The notes beneath the pieces are model-generated. The model ran no database searches and was not told the origin of the DNA. It saw only the letters and a program-made list of their open reading frames with translations. DNA of 64,000 nucleotides from Vibrio plantisponsor (GTDB lineage: Bacteria; Pseudomonadota; Gammaproteobacteria; Enterobacterales; Vibrionaceae), in contig NZ_JABEQC010000012.1 of the NCBI RefSeq assembly GCF_013041605.1, positions 62,001-126,000 on the forward strand, in the 5' to 3' direction. The translations under genes were made by a program, and so were the position numbers. The stretch's first letter is position 1. Each line of letters opens with the position of its first letter. Of the stretch, positions 1 through 7,527 are shown in pieces.

Positions 1-59
1 ACTGGCTAGGAAACAAACAACATGGCTTTGGTTATACAACGTTAAGGAGATAAATCATT

Positions 60-479
60 ATGACTATGTCGAGTGTACTTGCCCACCCAGCGGCTGACAG
101 CGAAACAGCGAATGCGTTTTTTAGCAACAAGCTGAGCTTTGAAACGGATTGCTCAGATGTTTACGCTGATATAAAAGAGAGCAACAAAGAATTCATTTTG
201 CTCGATGTTCGAAGTGTCGAGGCCTATAACAAAAGCCACGCTATCACTGCAGAGAGTATGCCTCACGCCAACATCAATGCGGAGTCTTTTGCTCACTATC
301 CGAAAGACACTACCTTTGTTGTTTATTGTTGGGGGCCGGGGTGTAACGGTGCGACTAAAGCGGCTAAGAAAATTTCAGCTTTGGGTTTTGCTGTTAAAGA
401 GATGATTGGCGGTATTCAGTATTGGGAAGATTTCGAGCGTTACCCTGTGAATCGCCGATTAGGTGAAGCACAAAGCTAA
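60..479 (+). CDS. Rhodanese-like domain protein
   Basis: Single-domain rhodanese of 139 residues, a family that moves sulfane sulfur through a persulfide on a cysteine. The middle carries an ILLDVR strand (residues 46-51) and the active loop begins VVYCWGPGCNG, placing the candidate catalytic Cys at residue 90 with a second Cys at 95. The C-terminal GG..YW pattern typical of the fold is at about residues 117-122. The start is supported by AAGGAGA about 10 bases upstream; an in-frame ATG two codons later is also possible. No signal peptide, so cytoplasmic. The sulfur donor and acceptor cannot be told from sequence. It lies ahead of three acetyltransferases with no obvious functional link. Confidence 0.85.
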   Translation: MTMSSVLAHPAADSETANAFFSNKLSFETDCSDVYADIKESNKEFILLDVRSVEAYNKSHAITAESMPHANINAESFAHYPKDTTFVVYCWGPGCNGATKAAKKISALGFAVKEMIGGIQYWEDFERYPVNRRLGEAQS

Positions 480-536
480 ATGATGGTTTAATAGAGTAAA
501 ACTCAAGCTGTGAACAGGTTACCTTGGAGTGAAAAA

Positions 537-992
537 GTGAATCATCGAATCGATATCCGTATGAGTTGCTCAGATGATGTTTACGATATTTGGCAACTAA
601 TGTGCGAGCACGCAGATTATGAAGGCCACACTCTGGTTGTATCTGACCAGCTTCATTGTTTAGAGAATCACACATACCCCGCAGCAATCTGGGTTGTCGA
701 AATCGATAGTCGAGTTGTGGGGTATATGAGCCTGATAAAGCAGTTTTCAACATGGGAGATGAAACACTATCTCTACTTGGATTGCCTTTATCTTAGACCT
801 GAAGTCAGAGGCAAAGGCTTAGGCAAAGCGATGATGATGAAAGCTTCAGAGTTGGCTGATGAACTTTCTTTATCAGAAATTCAATGGCAGACACCAACAT
901 CAAATACTAACGCGATTGGCTTTTATCGCAAGTTGGGCGCGATTAATAAAGAGAAGCAAAGGTTCTTCTGGAACCACAATGAATTTAATTAG
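537..992 (+). CDS. GNAT family N-acetyltransferase
   Basis: Acetyl-CoA-dependent acetyltransferase of the GNAT fold, about 151 residues. The acetyl-CoA pyrophosphate loop is seen as RGKGLG following the strand LYLRPEV, and the C-terminal NAIGFYRKLG is the usual last helix-strand of the fold. I chose the GTG at 537 because GGAG sits seven bases before it; the reading frame is open to a GTG at 510, which has no ribosome site, and an ATG at 561 is a third option. The substrate is unknown. It is the first of three GNAT genes in a row, 90 bases ahead of the next. Confidence 0.8.
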   Translation: MNHRIDIRMSCSDDVYDIWQLMCEHADYEGHTLVVSDQLHCLENHTYPAAIWVVEIDSRVVGYMSLIKQFSTWEMKHYLYLDCLYLRPEVRGKGLGKAMMMKASELADELSLSEIQWQTPTSNTNAIGFYRKLGAINKEKQRFFWNHNEFN

Positions 993-1082
993 TTATCCCT
1001 GATTGCGACTTTCATTTGAAGCTGTCATTCTGAGAACCGTACATATAAACAAAAAACTCTGCCATCTATTTGAAGAGTCAGA

Positions 1083-1577
1083 ATGTCAATAAAGCCAATT
1101 GATGAAAACACATGGGCAGGAATACTCTCAGTGCAGTCTGAAGTCTATTTGCAAGTAGAGCCTGAAACGATAGAGGTGTTGCAAAGTAAATGGCGTCGCA
1201 CACCGCAGTGCTGTTTCGTGTATCAAGATAAAGAGTCAGTGCTGGGATATCTGTTGGCTCATGCTTGGGATAAAGAAACACCGCCGAAACTGTTTAAACC
1301 TTTACCAGAACAATCTGAGACTTTGCATTCGTATTTGTTTCTTCATGATCTCGCGATATCAGACAGAGCAGCAGGTAAAGGTATAGGTACTAAGTTGGTT
1401 AGCCACTTAATTTCAATAGCAAAAACAACGGGCTTTGATGAAATTCGCTTGGTGGCAGTACAAGGTTCATCAACGTTTTGGAGCAATATGGGCTTCAGCG
1501 TAGTAGACAAGCAGAGCATTTCATCAACCTATGGTGAAGGTGCCAAAATGATGAGATACGCTTTACAGGGGGAATAA
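1083..1577 (+). CDS. GNAT family N-acetyltransferase
   Basis: Second GNAT gene of the run, 164 residues. The motif-A strand and loop are LHDLAISDRAAGKGIG (about residues 90-106), followed by the helix that packs against acetyl-CoA; FWSNMGF near the C terminus is the conserved aromatic-Met-Gly-Phe end of the fold. Its TAA stop shares one base with the ATG of the next gene (TAATG), so the two are probably translated together. Nothing in the sequence points to a particular substrate. Confidence 0.82.
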   Translation: MSIKPIDENTWAGILSVQSEVYLQVEPETIEVLQSKWRRTPQCCFVYQDKESVLGYLLAHAWDKETPPKLFKPLPEQSETLHSYLFLHDLAISDRAAGKGIGTKLVSHLISIAKTTGFDEIRLVAVQGSSTFWSNMGFSVVDKQSISSTYGEGAKMMRYALQGE

Positions 1578-2122
1578 TGTTTAGCCTGAGAATAGAAAAG
1601 AATTTAAAGCTGGTTTTGGTGCAGCCTTCATTCGCAGCTCGCTATTTTGAGATTGTTCAAAGTGAACGTGAGTATTTAAGCCAGTGGTTAGCTTGGCCTC
1701 CTCATGCTGATAGTGAAGCGTTCTTCCTAAGTTTCATTCAACGTTCACTGCACGATTATGCCGATGGAAAGTCACTGGTTTGCGCAATGTTCTATGAAGA
1801 CGAGCTGGTGGGAAACATCAGTTTCAATACCATCAATCATGATCTTAAAAAGGTCGAAATCGGTTACTGGCTGCGGGAAAAGTTTAAGGGTAAAGGTATC
1901 GTCACCCGTTCAGTATCTAAGCTCATCGAAATGGCGTTTCGTGAACTGAATATGCAGAAGGTAGAGATTTCAGCCGCCGTTGATAACGCACCCAGTCGCA
2001 ATGTTTGTAAACGTTTGGGGTTCAACTTGGAAGGCATTATTACTTGTGCGGAGAATCTCAATGGACGCGTTGTTGATCATGCTGTTTATGGCTTGAGCCG
2101 CAGCCATTGGCTTGGCAAGTAA
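1577..2122 (+). CDS. RimJ/RimL-type GNAT acetyltransferase
   Basis: 181-residue GNAT enzyme of the RimJ/RimL branch, whose members acetylate protein N termini or small molecules and stress metabolites. The branch signature is visible as KKVEIGYWL, the acetyl-CoA loop KGKGIVTRSV, and the terminal NAPSRNVCKRLGF. It overlaps the upstream GNAT stop by one base and is followed 50 bases later by a clear intrinsic terminator. Substrate unknown; assignment to rimL itself is not justified. Confidence 0.83.
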   Translation: MFSLRIEKNLKLVLVQPSFAARYFEIVQSEREYLSQWLAWPPHADSEAFFLSFIQRSLHDYADGKSLVCAMFYEDELVGNISFNTINHDLKKVEIGYWLREKFKGKGIVTRSVSKLIEMAFRELNMQKVEISAAVDNAPSRNVCKRLGFNLEGIITCAENLNGRVVDHAVYGLSRSHWLGK

Positions 2123-2170
2123 ACAGATTTACGTTGTTCTCATTTATGTAGAACTTATGCTCTGAAACAA

Positions 2171-2205
2171 AAATCCCCACAGTGATTACTGCGGGGATTT
2201 TTTCA
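2171..2205 (+). terminator. Intrinsic terminator after GNAT run, bidirectional
   Basis: AAATCCCC at 2171-2178 pairs with GGGGATTT at 2193-2200; inside it CAGT/ACTG continue the stem across one mismatch. A T run follows on the plus strand and an A run precedes it, so it can stop the GNAT transcript and the convergent hutG transcript. Confidence 0.85.
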
Positions 2206-2246
2206 TGCATCTAAGAACTCTTGTTGTATTGAATTGCTTTGAACAG

Positions 2247-3059
2247 TTAAATTTGTACTTTTAGAACGGCAGTTAATATCGCGTTGAGTTGCGATTTGAT
2301 TGCGATGGCTTTATCCGCATCTAACTCGTATCTCCCTTGAGCGAGAGCGTCATTGCTTAGGTAAGTGTCTTGTGACATTTCAAGCTGAATGGCGTGAATG
2401 TTTTCACTTGGTTTACCAAATCCGCGAGTAATGAAACCGCCTTTGAAGCGTCCGTTGAGTACTTGGCTGTAGCGATCAGAAACCGCGCCCATCACAGCAT
2501 CGACAATCGCGCTGCTGCATGATTCGCCTTGGTTGGTTCCCCAGTTGAATTCAGGCAACGTTCCTTCGAACAACATAGGTACTTGCGCAGCGATACTGTG
2601 GGCATCAAATAAGATGGCGTAGCCGTGAATAGATTTAAGGCGCGCGAGTTCTTGTTCAATTGTGGAGTGGTATGGGTGCCAAATCTGTTCTTTATAGCGT
2701 TTGTGGTCACTTTCGCTTGGTGCTTTACCATCAACGAAAACGGGAGTGGAGTCGAAAAGGATCTCTGGGAACAAGCCAGTAGTCTTTGTTGTGTAGAGTG
2801 GTTTGTCGTCACTTGGTCGGTTTAGGTCAATCACGTAGCGAGAATAGTTAGCTGAAATGACGCTCGCGCCCAGTTCTTTTACACACTCATAAAGCTCTGG
2901 AATAAACCAATCAGTATCTGGAAGTTTCTTAGCGGCTTCCGTCAAGCCTTGTTCAACTTCTGGAGTCAGACCTAAACCAGAATGAGGCATACTCACTAAT
3001 AGTGGGACGCTTCCTTGATGAAATTCGAATGGTGAACGCACACAATTTGGCTGACTCAT
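2247..3059 (-). CDS. hutG: N-formylglutamate deformylase HutG
   Basis: Hydrolyses N-formylglutamate to glutamate and formate, the last step of the five-step histidine degradation route. The 270-residue protein is full length for the formylglutamate amidohydrolase family and shows its landmarks: MPHSGLGL near the N terminus, DLNRPSDDKPLY in the middle, FDAHSI and QLEMSQDTYL toward the C terminus, with His/Asp/Glu residues expected to bind the metal. It is divergent from hutF, whose product makes its substrate, and the shared 242-base gap holds two TGTATATACA palindromes of the HutC operator type. The pairing with hutF argues for the HutG deformylase rather than the formiminoglutamase that shares the name. 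Confidence 0.9.
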   Translation of the reverse strand: MSQPNCVRSPFEFHQGSVPLLVSMPHSGLGLTPEVEQGLTEAAKKLPDTDWFIPELYECVKELGASVISANYSRYVIDLNRPSDDKPLYTTKTTGLFPEILFDSTPVFVDGKAPSESDHKRYKEQIWHPYHSTIEQELARLKSIHGYAILFDAHSIAAQVPMLFEGTLPEFNWGTNQGESCSSAIVDAVMGAVSDRYSQVLNGRFKGGFITRGFGKPSENIHAIQLEMSQDTYLSNDALAQGRYELDADKAIAIKSQLNAILTAVLKVQI

Positions 3060-3301
3060 TTGACAGATACTCCGTTATCTTTATTAAATGTATATACATT
3101 TGTTAATCTAGCTGTCATAAAACGTTGTTGCAAGTGAGAGGTTAATTATTTATTGCGTTTATCTCACTTTTTTCTGTATTAAATACCCTTGTTTTTGTAG
3201 GTGAATTGAGTGGGGAAATATAACTTGTATATACATATGAAGCTAAATTACACTTATTTTAAACAGCGCAAGTGATTACTTTTTTGAATTAGGAATTCAC
3301 C
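3060..3301. promoter_or_regulatory. hutG-hutF divergent promoter region with two HutC-like operators
   Basis: Two copies of the perfect palindrome TGTATATACA are present: 3089-3098, embedded in the 16-base palindrome AAATGTATATACATTT (3086-3101), and 3226-3235. This matches the known core of GntR-family HutC repressor sites on hut promoters. One copy is close to the hutG start, the other is 66 bases before hutF, so each direction has its own operator. No hutC gene lies in the window. Confidence 0.75.
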
Positions 3302-4687
3302 ATGACAGGGACTCAAACACGTCATTATTTCTTTGCTGAGCGAGCTTGGCTTGCTGATGGTTGGCATAACAATGTCTCTTTCGAAGTTACCGACGGAGTG
3401 TTTACTCATGTCGAATCGGATACTTCAGCGGTTGAGGGAGCAACAAAGCTTATAGGCCCAGTATTGCCGACTTTAGCAAACGTGCATTCACATGCTTTCC
3501 AACGTGTAATGGCGGGAATGGCAGAAGTGTGTTTGAACCCAAATGATAGCTTTTGGAGTTGGCGCGAACTGATGTACAACATTGTACAAAAACTTTCGCC
3601 AGAACAAGCCAACGTTATCGCGACTCAGCTTTATATCGACATGCTGAAAGCGGGTTATACCCAAGTGGGTGAATTCCACTACTTACATCATGATGTTGCG
3701 GGTAAACACTATGCCAACCGCGCTGAGATGTCTCACCAGTTAATCAATGCCGCGGATCGTTCTGGTATTGGTTTGACGCTGCTACCTGTGCTGTATTCTC
3801 ATTCTGGTTTTGGCGCGCTTGCTCCGAACGAAGGTCAAGCTCGCTTTATCAACTCGTCACACTCTTATTTGGAGCTGCAAAGTCAATGTGAACAAGCCTT
3901 AGCTGGTTCTAAGCTGCATAATCTTGGTATCTGTTTCCATTCACTACGTGCGGTAACAGAGCAGCAAATCAAAGAAGTATTGAGCTCATCAGACAGCTAC
4001 AAAGTGGTACACATTCATATTTCTGAACAGCAGAAAGAAGTGAATGACTGTTTGGCATGGAGCGGTCAACGTCCTGTTGAGTGGTTGCATGAACATGTGG
4101 GTTTGAATGAGCGTTGGAACTTAATTCACGCGACACATTTGAATGAATGCGAGCTTAATGCAATTGCCAGCAGCAAAGCGGTAGTGGGTTTGTGTCCGAC
4201 GACAGAAGCAAACTTGGGTGACGGCATTTTCCCTGGTGTTGAATTTGAACGTTTAAATGGTCGCTGGGGTATCGGTTCAGATAGCCATGTGAGCCTGTCG
4301 ATTGTTGAAGAACTGCGTATTCTCGAATACGGACAACGCCTTCGTGATCAACAACGCAATCGTCTATATCGAGGCGAGCAAACCAGCATTGGTGATAACC
4401 TGTTTAAGCAAGCGTTATTGGGCGGCAATCAGTCATGTGGCGTAGAGCTAGGTTTAGCGGTTGGTCAGCGCGCAGACTTTATGGTGCTTGATGATAGCCA
4501 TCCGTTTATTGCCGCAAGCGAAACCAAAGATGTACTGAATCGTTGGTTGTTCGCATGCAGCGAAAATGTGGTGAAAGATGTGTTTGTTGCAGGCAAGCAA
4601 GTGATTAGCGAAGGACGACATGAGCTCGATGTCATGAGCCGTTCAGAGTTCGCTAAAGTGATTAAGAAGGTTATTTACGATGTCTAA
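3302..4687 (+). CDS. hutF: Formimidoylglutamate deiminase HutF
   Basis: Amidohydrolase-superfamily enzyme of 461 residues that converts N-formimidoylglutamate to N-formylglutamate and ammonia. Metal ligands of the TIM barrel are visible: VHSHAFQR with His62 and His64, HIHISEQ, the HATHLN segment, and GSDSH for the catalytic Asp. Length and the conserved N-terminal opening fit hutF rather than hutI (imidazolonepropionase). It overlaps the following hutD by eight bases and shares the promoter region with hutG. Its presence means this organism uses the HutF-HutG variant of the pathway; hutH, hutU and hutI are not in the window. Confidence 0.92.
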   Translation: MTGTQTRHYFFAERAWLADGWHNNVSFEVTDGVFTHVESDTSAVEGATKLIGPVLPTLANVHSHAFQRVMAGMAEVCLNPNDSFWSWRELMYNIVQKLSPEQANVIATQLYIDMLKAGYTQVGEFHYLHHDVAGKHYANRAEMSHQLINAADRSGIGLTLLPVLYSHSGFGALAPNEGQARFINSSHSYLELQSQCEQALAGSKLHNLGICFHSLRAVTEQQIKEVLSSSDSYKVVHIHISEQQKEVNDCLAWSGQRPVEWLHEHVGLNERWNLIHATHLNECELNAIASSKAVVGLCPTTEANLGDGIFPGVEFERLNGRWGIGSDSHVSLSIVEELRILEYGQRLRDQQRNRLYRGEQTSIGDNLFKQALLGGNQSCGVELGLAVGQRADFMVLDDSHPFIAASETKDVLNRWLFACSENVVKDVFVAGKQVISEGRHELDVMSRSEFAKVIKKVIYDV

Positions 4688-5285
4688 TCACTCAAACTTG
4701 TTTAGCGTAGTTCCTCAATCTGACTATCTGCGTATGCCGTGGAAAAATGGCTTGGGTGAAACGTTAGAAATTGCGGTGAGTCGAGAAAACGATGATGTGC
4801 TGTATCGCGTTAGCCAAGCTGCTGTGGTTGAAGATGGCGCGTTCTCAGATTTTTCTGGACTGCATCGTACGCTTGTTTTGCTAAAGGGCAATGGGATGCT
4901 TCTGTCCCATAAAAACGCACAAAAAGAATATCAACATAACCTTGAGCAAGTGTTGTCTGTTGCGCATTTCGCTGGTGGTGATAGTACCTATGCGACCCTA
5001 TCAAACGGGGCAATTGAAGATCTCAACATTATGGTGAGAGAAGGCAAAGCAGCTTCGGATGTGCAAGCCATTTTCTCTCCTGCCTCTTTTGATGTTAGCC
5101 GTGATTCGCACACGCTATTCACGGGCTTCTACGCTAATAGTGATTGTTTACTGGCGTTGAACTTTGCGTCAGAGCCTCACACGGTAAAGCTGCAAAGCCA
5201 ATCAATGTTGCTGTTTAGCCGCACCGCAAAAGTGACACTGGAAAGCGGCTCAGGAGTGGCTATTTCCATTTACTCAATTGACTAA
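4680..5285 (+). CDS. hutD: HutD family protein
   Basis: 201-residue cupin-like HutD protein, frequently co-encoded with histidine degradation genes. The family signature MPWKNGLGET sits at about residues 19-28, followed by the R.S.A..VEDGAFSDF..LHR segment. Its biochemical role is not settled; work in pseudomonads suggests it limits hut expression or flux, possibly by binding formylglutamate. Here it overlaps the end of hutF by eight bases, so it is almost surely made from the same message. Confidence 0.88.
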   Translation: MSNHSNLFSVVPQSDYLRMPWKNGLGETLEIAVSRENDDVLYRVSQAAVVEDGAFSDFSGLHRTLVLLKGNGMLLSHKNAQKEYQHNLEQVLSVAHFAGGDSTYATLSNGAIEDLNIMVREGKAASDVQAIFSPASFDVSRDSHTLFTGFYANSDCLLALNFASEPHTVKLQSQSMLLFSRTAKVTLESGSGVAISIYSID

Positions 5286-5403
5286 GTTTTCTTTTACTTA
5301 TGTTTGAGTGAATAATTTAATAAGTCATCATATTGTAACTGGATATTTACATTCTTCGGGCGTATATTTCTGTTTCAATTCTGCGCAGTATATAGAGGGC
5401 AAT

Positions 5404-6045
5404 ATGTTAGAAGCGTTTGGCGTTATTAATATTTGGACGTATTTAGTTGGTCTGACAATGATCATTCTTGCTCCGGGTCCAAACTCTCTTTATGTATTGA
5501 AATCAAGCTCATCACTGGGTGTGAAAGCTGGCTATCAAGCCGCGTCTGGTGTGTTAATCGGCGATGCTGTTTTAATTCTGCTCTCTTATCTGGGGGTCGC
5601 TTCACTCATTCAAACTTCTCCAGTTTTGTTCACTATCATTCGCTATCTTGGTGCGGCTTACCTGCTGTATTTAGGTATTAAGATCATCCATCAATTGATG
5701 AGCAAAAAAGGTGAAGAGGGTGCAGAAATGGCGCGCCCTAAGAAGAAAGAGAACGTGTTTGCTAAGTCACTTACTTTGAGTTTGACCAACCCAAAAGCGA
5801 TTCTTTTTTATGTGTCGTTCTTCATCCAGTTTATTGATTACACCTATGAGCACACTTGGGCGTCTTATCTGATTTTGGCAACCATTTTAGAAGTGTTCAG
5901 TATTGTGTATTTAAGTGCTTTGATCTTTTTGGGTACATCACTCACTCAACTGTTTAAGAACAACAAAGCGTTAGCGAACCTAGGTAATGGTCTGTTAGGT
6001 ATGTTCTTTATGGGATTCGCAGCTCGTTTGGCGAGCTTGAGTTAA
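5404..6045 (+). CDS. leuE: Leucine efflux protein LeuE (LysE/RhtB family)
   Basis: Inner-membrane exporter of the LysE/RhtB family, about 213 residues with six predicted membrane segments. The sequence tracks E. coli LeuE closely from INIWTYLVG at the start through APGPN, GVLIGDAVLIL, LTNPKAILFYVSFF to GFAARLASL at the end. I placed the start at the ATG at 5404, preceded by GAGGG, because that gives the family N terminus; the frame stays open upstream to a GTG at 5308 but those residues do not look like the family. LeuE exports leucine and related amino acids; specificity here is by homology. Confidence 0.88.
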   Translation: MLEAFGVINIWTYLVGLTMIILAPGPNSLYVLKSSSSLGVKAGYQAASGVLIGDAVLILLSYLGVASLIQTSPVLFTIIRYLGAAYLLYLGIKIIHQLMSKKGEEGAEMARPKKKENVFAKSLTLSLTNPKAILFYVSFFIQFIDYTYEHTWASYLILATILEVFSIVYLSALIFLGTSLTQLFKNNKALANLGNGLLGMFFMGFAARLASLS

Positions 6046-6064
6046 CTGGATTGTTTGGAATTGG

Positions 6065-6095
6065 AAAAGGCTGCATTTCTGCAGCCTTTTGAATT
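6065..6095. terminator. Bidirectional intrinsic terminator
   Basis: Perfect inverted repeat AAAAGGCTGCA (6065-6075) / TGCAGCCTTTT (6080-6090) with a four-base loop. It sits between the convergent leuE and coiled-coil genes, with T-rich sequence on both exits. Confidence 0.9.
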
Positions 6096-6096
6096 T

Positions 6097-6411
6097 TTAC
6101 GGCCAAGCTCGCTTTTTACCGCCCGAGTTCGCTTTAATCAGTTCTATCGCTTTCTTCGATTTGTCTTCAATCGAATCCAAGCTTTTCGCAACGTTAGCCT
6201 GAAACTGTTTGGTTAGCGCTACCTGTGCGACATCGGTTTTTGGCGCCGCTGGCGTCTGAAGCTTGTTGATCATTTGCGCCAATTGTTTGTTTTGGCTTTC
6301 CAACGTTTTTACTTTCAGATTGAGCTCTCTTAAAGCACTGTTTTGTTGTTCAATTTTGGCTTCGATACTGTTGAAGGCTTTGAGAATTTGCCCAACATTT
6401 TGCTCAGTCAT
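6097..6411 (-). CDS. Small coiled-coil protein, function unknown
   Basis: About 104 residues, not recognised. The N-terminal half (roughly residues 8-50) is heptad-like with regularly spaced Ile/Leu (SIEAKIEQQ, LKVKTLESQNKQL), a likely coiled coil; a short PAAPK hinge follows, then an amphipathic Lys-rich C-terminal helix. No signal peptide or membrane segment. ATG at 6411 has GGAG about seven bases upstream; a TTG one codon earlier is the only alternative. It lies alone between leuE and an EamA gene. A structural or scaffold role is possible but not shown. Confidence 0.65.
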   Translation of the reverse strand: MTEQNVGQILKAFNSIEAKIEQQNSALRELNLKVKTLESQNKQLAQMINKLQTPAAPKTDVAQVALTKQFQANVAKSLDSIEDKSKKAIELIKANSGGKKRAWP

Positions 6412-6521
6412 CAAGTTCTCCGCGTTTGGTTAATCTGGTTTTTTTTACCACTAGGCAAGTTCTGAAACTTGGCTGCTGAGTGATAAACAGCCGCCAAGTA
6501 TACAGATAAACCATGTCAGTA

Positions 6522-7427
6522 TTAAGTAGGAATGCGCCGATATTTAGATTTCCCAATGCTGATACTCGGCTTTTCTTTGCTTGGATAGAGCACAGCCACA
6601 ATACCCGCTAAAAATAGCGTGCACGAAATCCACTGAACGGTGGAGAGCGTTTCACCAAAGAACAGATATCCACTCAACAAAGCAAACACACTGGTTAACA
6701 GGGTCAACGGTGCAAGCTTAGACATGGGATAGCTGAGTACCATTTTGTTCCAAACCCAGTACCCGAATAGGGTGGTCGGGTAGGCTTGAAACAATACCGA
6801 AAACCATGCGCTGCCATTCCACTGTTCGTAAGTGGTGATAAGGCCTTCCAATCCATTAATAGCAATGCTCAGCAGAACAAGCGGAATAGGGGCAAACAAC
6901 ATTCCCCAGATGTTAAAGGCGAATGGCGCTTTGGTTTCTGAATGGCGGATAATCACTCCCATCATAGGCCAGCAAATGGCTGCAATAAGAATGAAGATAA
7001 ACCCCAGCAAGGTGATGTTGCCATTGGTATAGATAATCGACAAAGTTAAACCAATCAGTGCTGCGAGAATCCCAAACCACATTTGTTTGGTGATCACTTC
7101 TTTATAAAGCAAAGCGCCTACCGCGATACTGGTTAACACGTCCAGTTGCAGCAGAACCGAGGCCATTCCCGAAGAAAGTCCAAAAGTAATCGAGCAATAC
7201 GCCATTCCCCAAATACCTGTGCCGAAGACTAAACCGTAGGCCATTAAGTATTTAATTGGGACATTCGGCTTTTTGACAAAAAAGATAATGGGAAAAGTCG
7301 CCAGTATGAATCGAGCAGCCGCAATCAAAAAAGGATCAAGTTGGTTAACACCGAGTTTGATGGCGGAAAAATTCACGCCCCAAATGACCATAACCCCAAT
7401 AACGAGTAATAAATGTTTTCCCTGCAC
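6522..7427 (-). CDS. EamA/DMT-family exporter
   Basis: 301-residue inner-membrane transporter of the drug/metabolite (EamA) superfamily with about ten membrane helices in two repeated five-helix halves. The N-terminal IWGVNFSAIKLG and the C-terminal half's LTSVFALLSGYLFFGE are typical of the O-acetylserine/cysteine exporter branch. The GTG start at 7427 is backed by AGGAG six bases upstream. It is divergent from a MocR-type regulator, a common pairing for such exporters, so an amino acid or related amine is a likely substrate, but this is inference. Confidence 0.85.
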   Translation of the reverse strand: MQGKHLLLVIGVMVIWGVNFSAIKLGVNQLDPFLIAAARFILATFPIIFFVKKPNVPIKYLMAYGLVFGTGIWGMAYCSITFGLSSGMASVLLQLDVLTSIAVGALLYKEVITKQMWFGILAALIGLTLSIIYTNGNITLLGFIFILIAAICWPMMGVIIRHSETKAPFAFNIWGMLFAPIPLVLLSIAINGLEGLITTYEQWNGSAWFSVLFQAYPTTLFGYWVWNKMVLSYPMSKLAPLTLLTSVFALLSGYLFFGETLSTVQWISCTLFLAGIVAVLYPSKEKPSISIGKSKYRRIPT

Positions 7428-7477
7428 AATAAACTCCTAGTGTTCACAATATGATCAGAGTATTGCTTGAGTAATAA

Positions 7478-7517
7478 AACCAGTACAGATACAATTTTTT
7501 AAAATTTAACCAGTACA
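7478..7517. promoter_or_regulatory. Direct repeat AACCAGTACA, probable MocR operator
   Basis: AACCAGTACA occurs at 7478-7487 and again at 7508-7517 in the same orientation, start to start 30 bases (about three helical turns), in the 100-base gap between the divergent EamA exporter and MocR regulator genes. MocR dimers are known to bind direct repeats in such gaps. The binding is inferred. Confidence 0.6.
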
Positions 7518-7527
7518 ATTTATCGCT

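Noticed and set aside
394-753. Minus-strand frame of 119 codons across the rhodanese and first GNAT genes
   Set aside because: It overlaps two genes with clear family motifs and shows no motif of its own.
5308-5403. N-terminal extension of leuE
   Set aside because: Codons are open but there is no ribosome site and the residues do not match LysE-family N termini; the ATG at 5404 fits.
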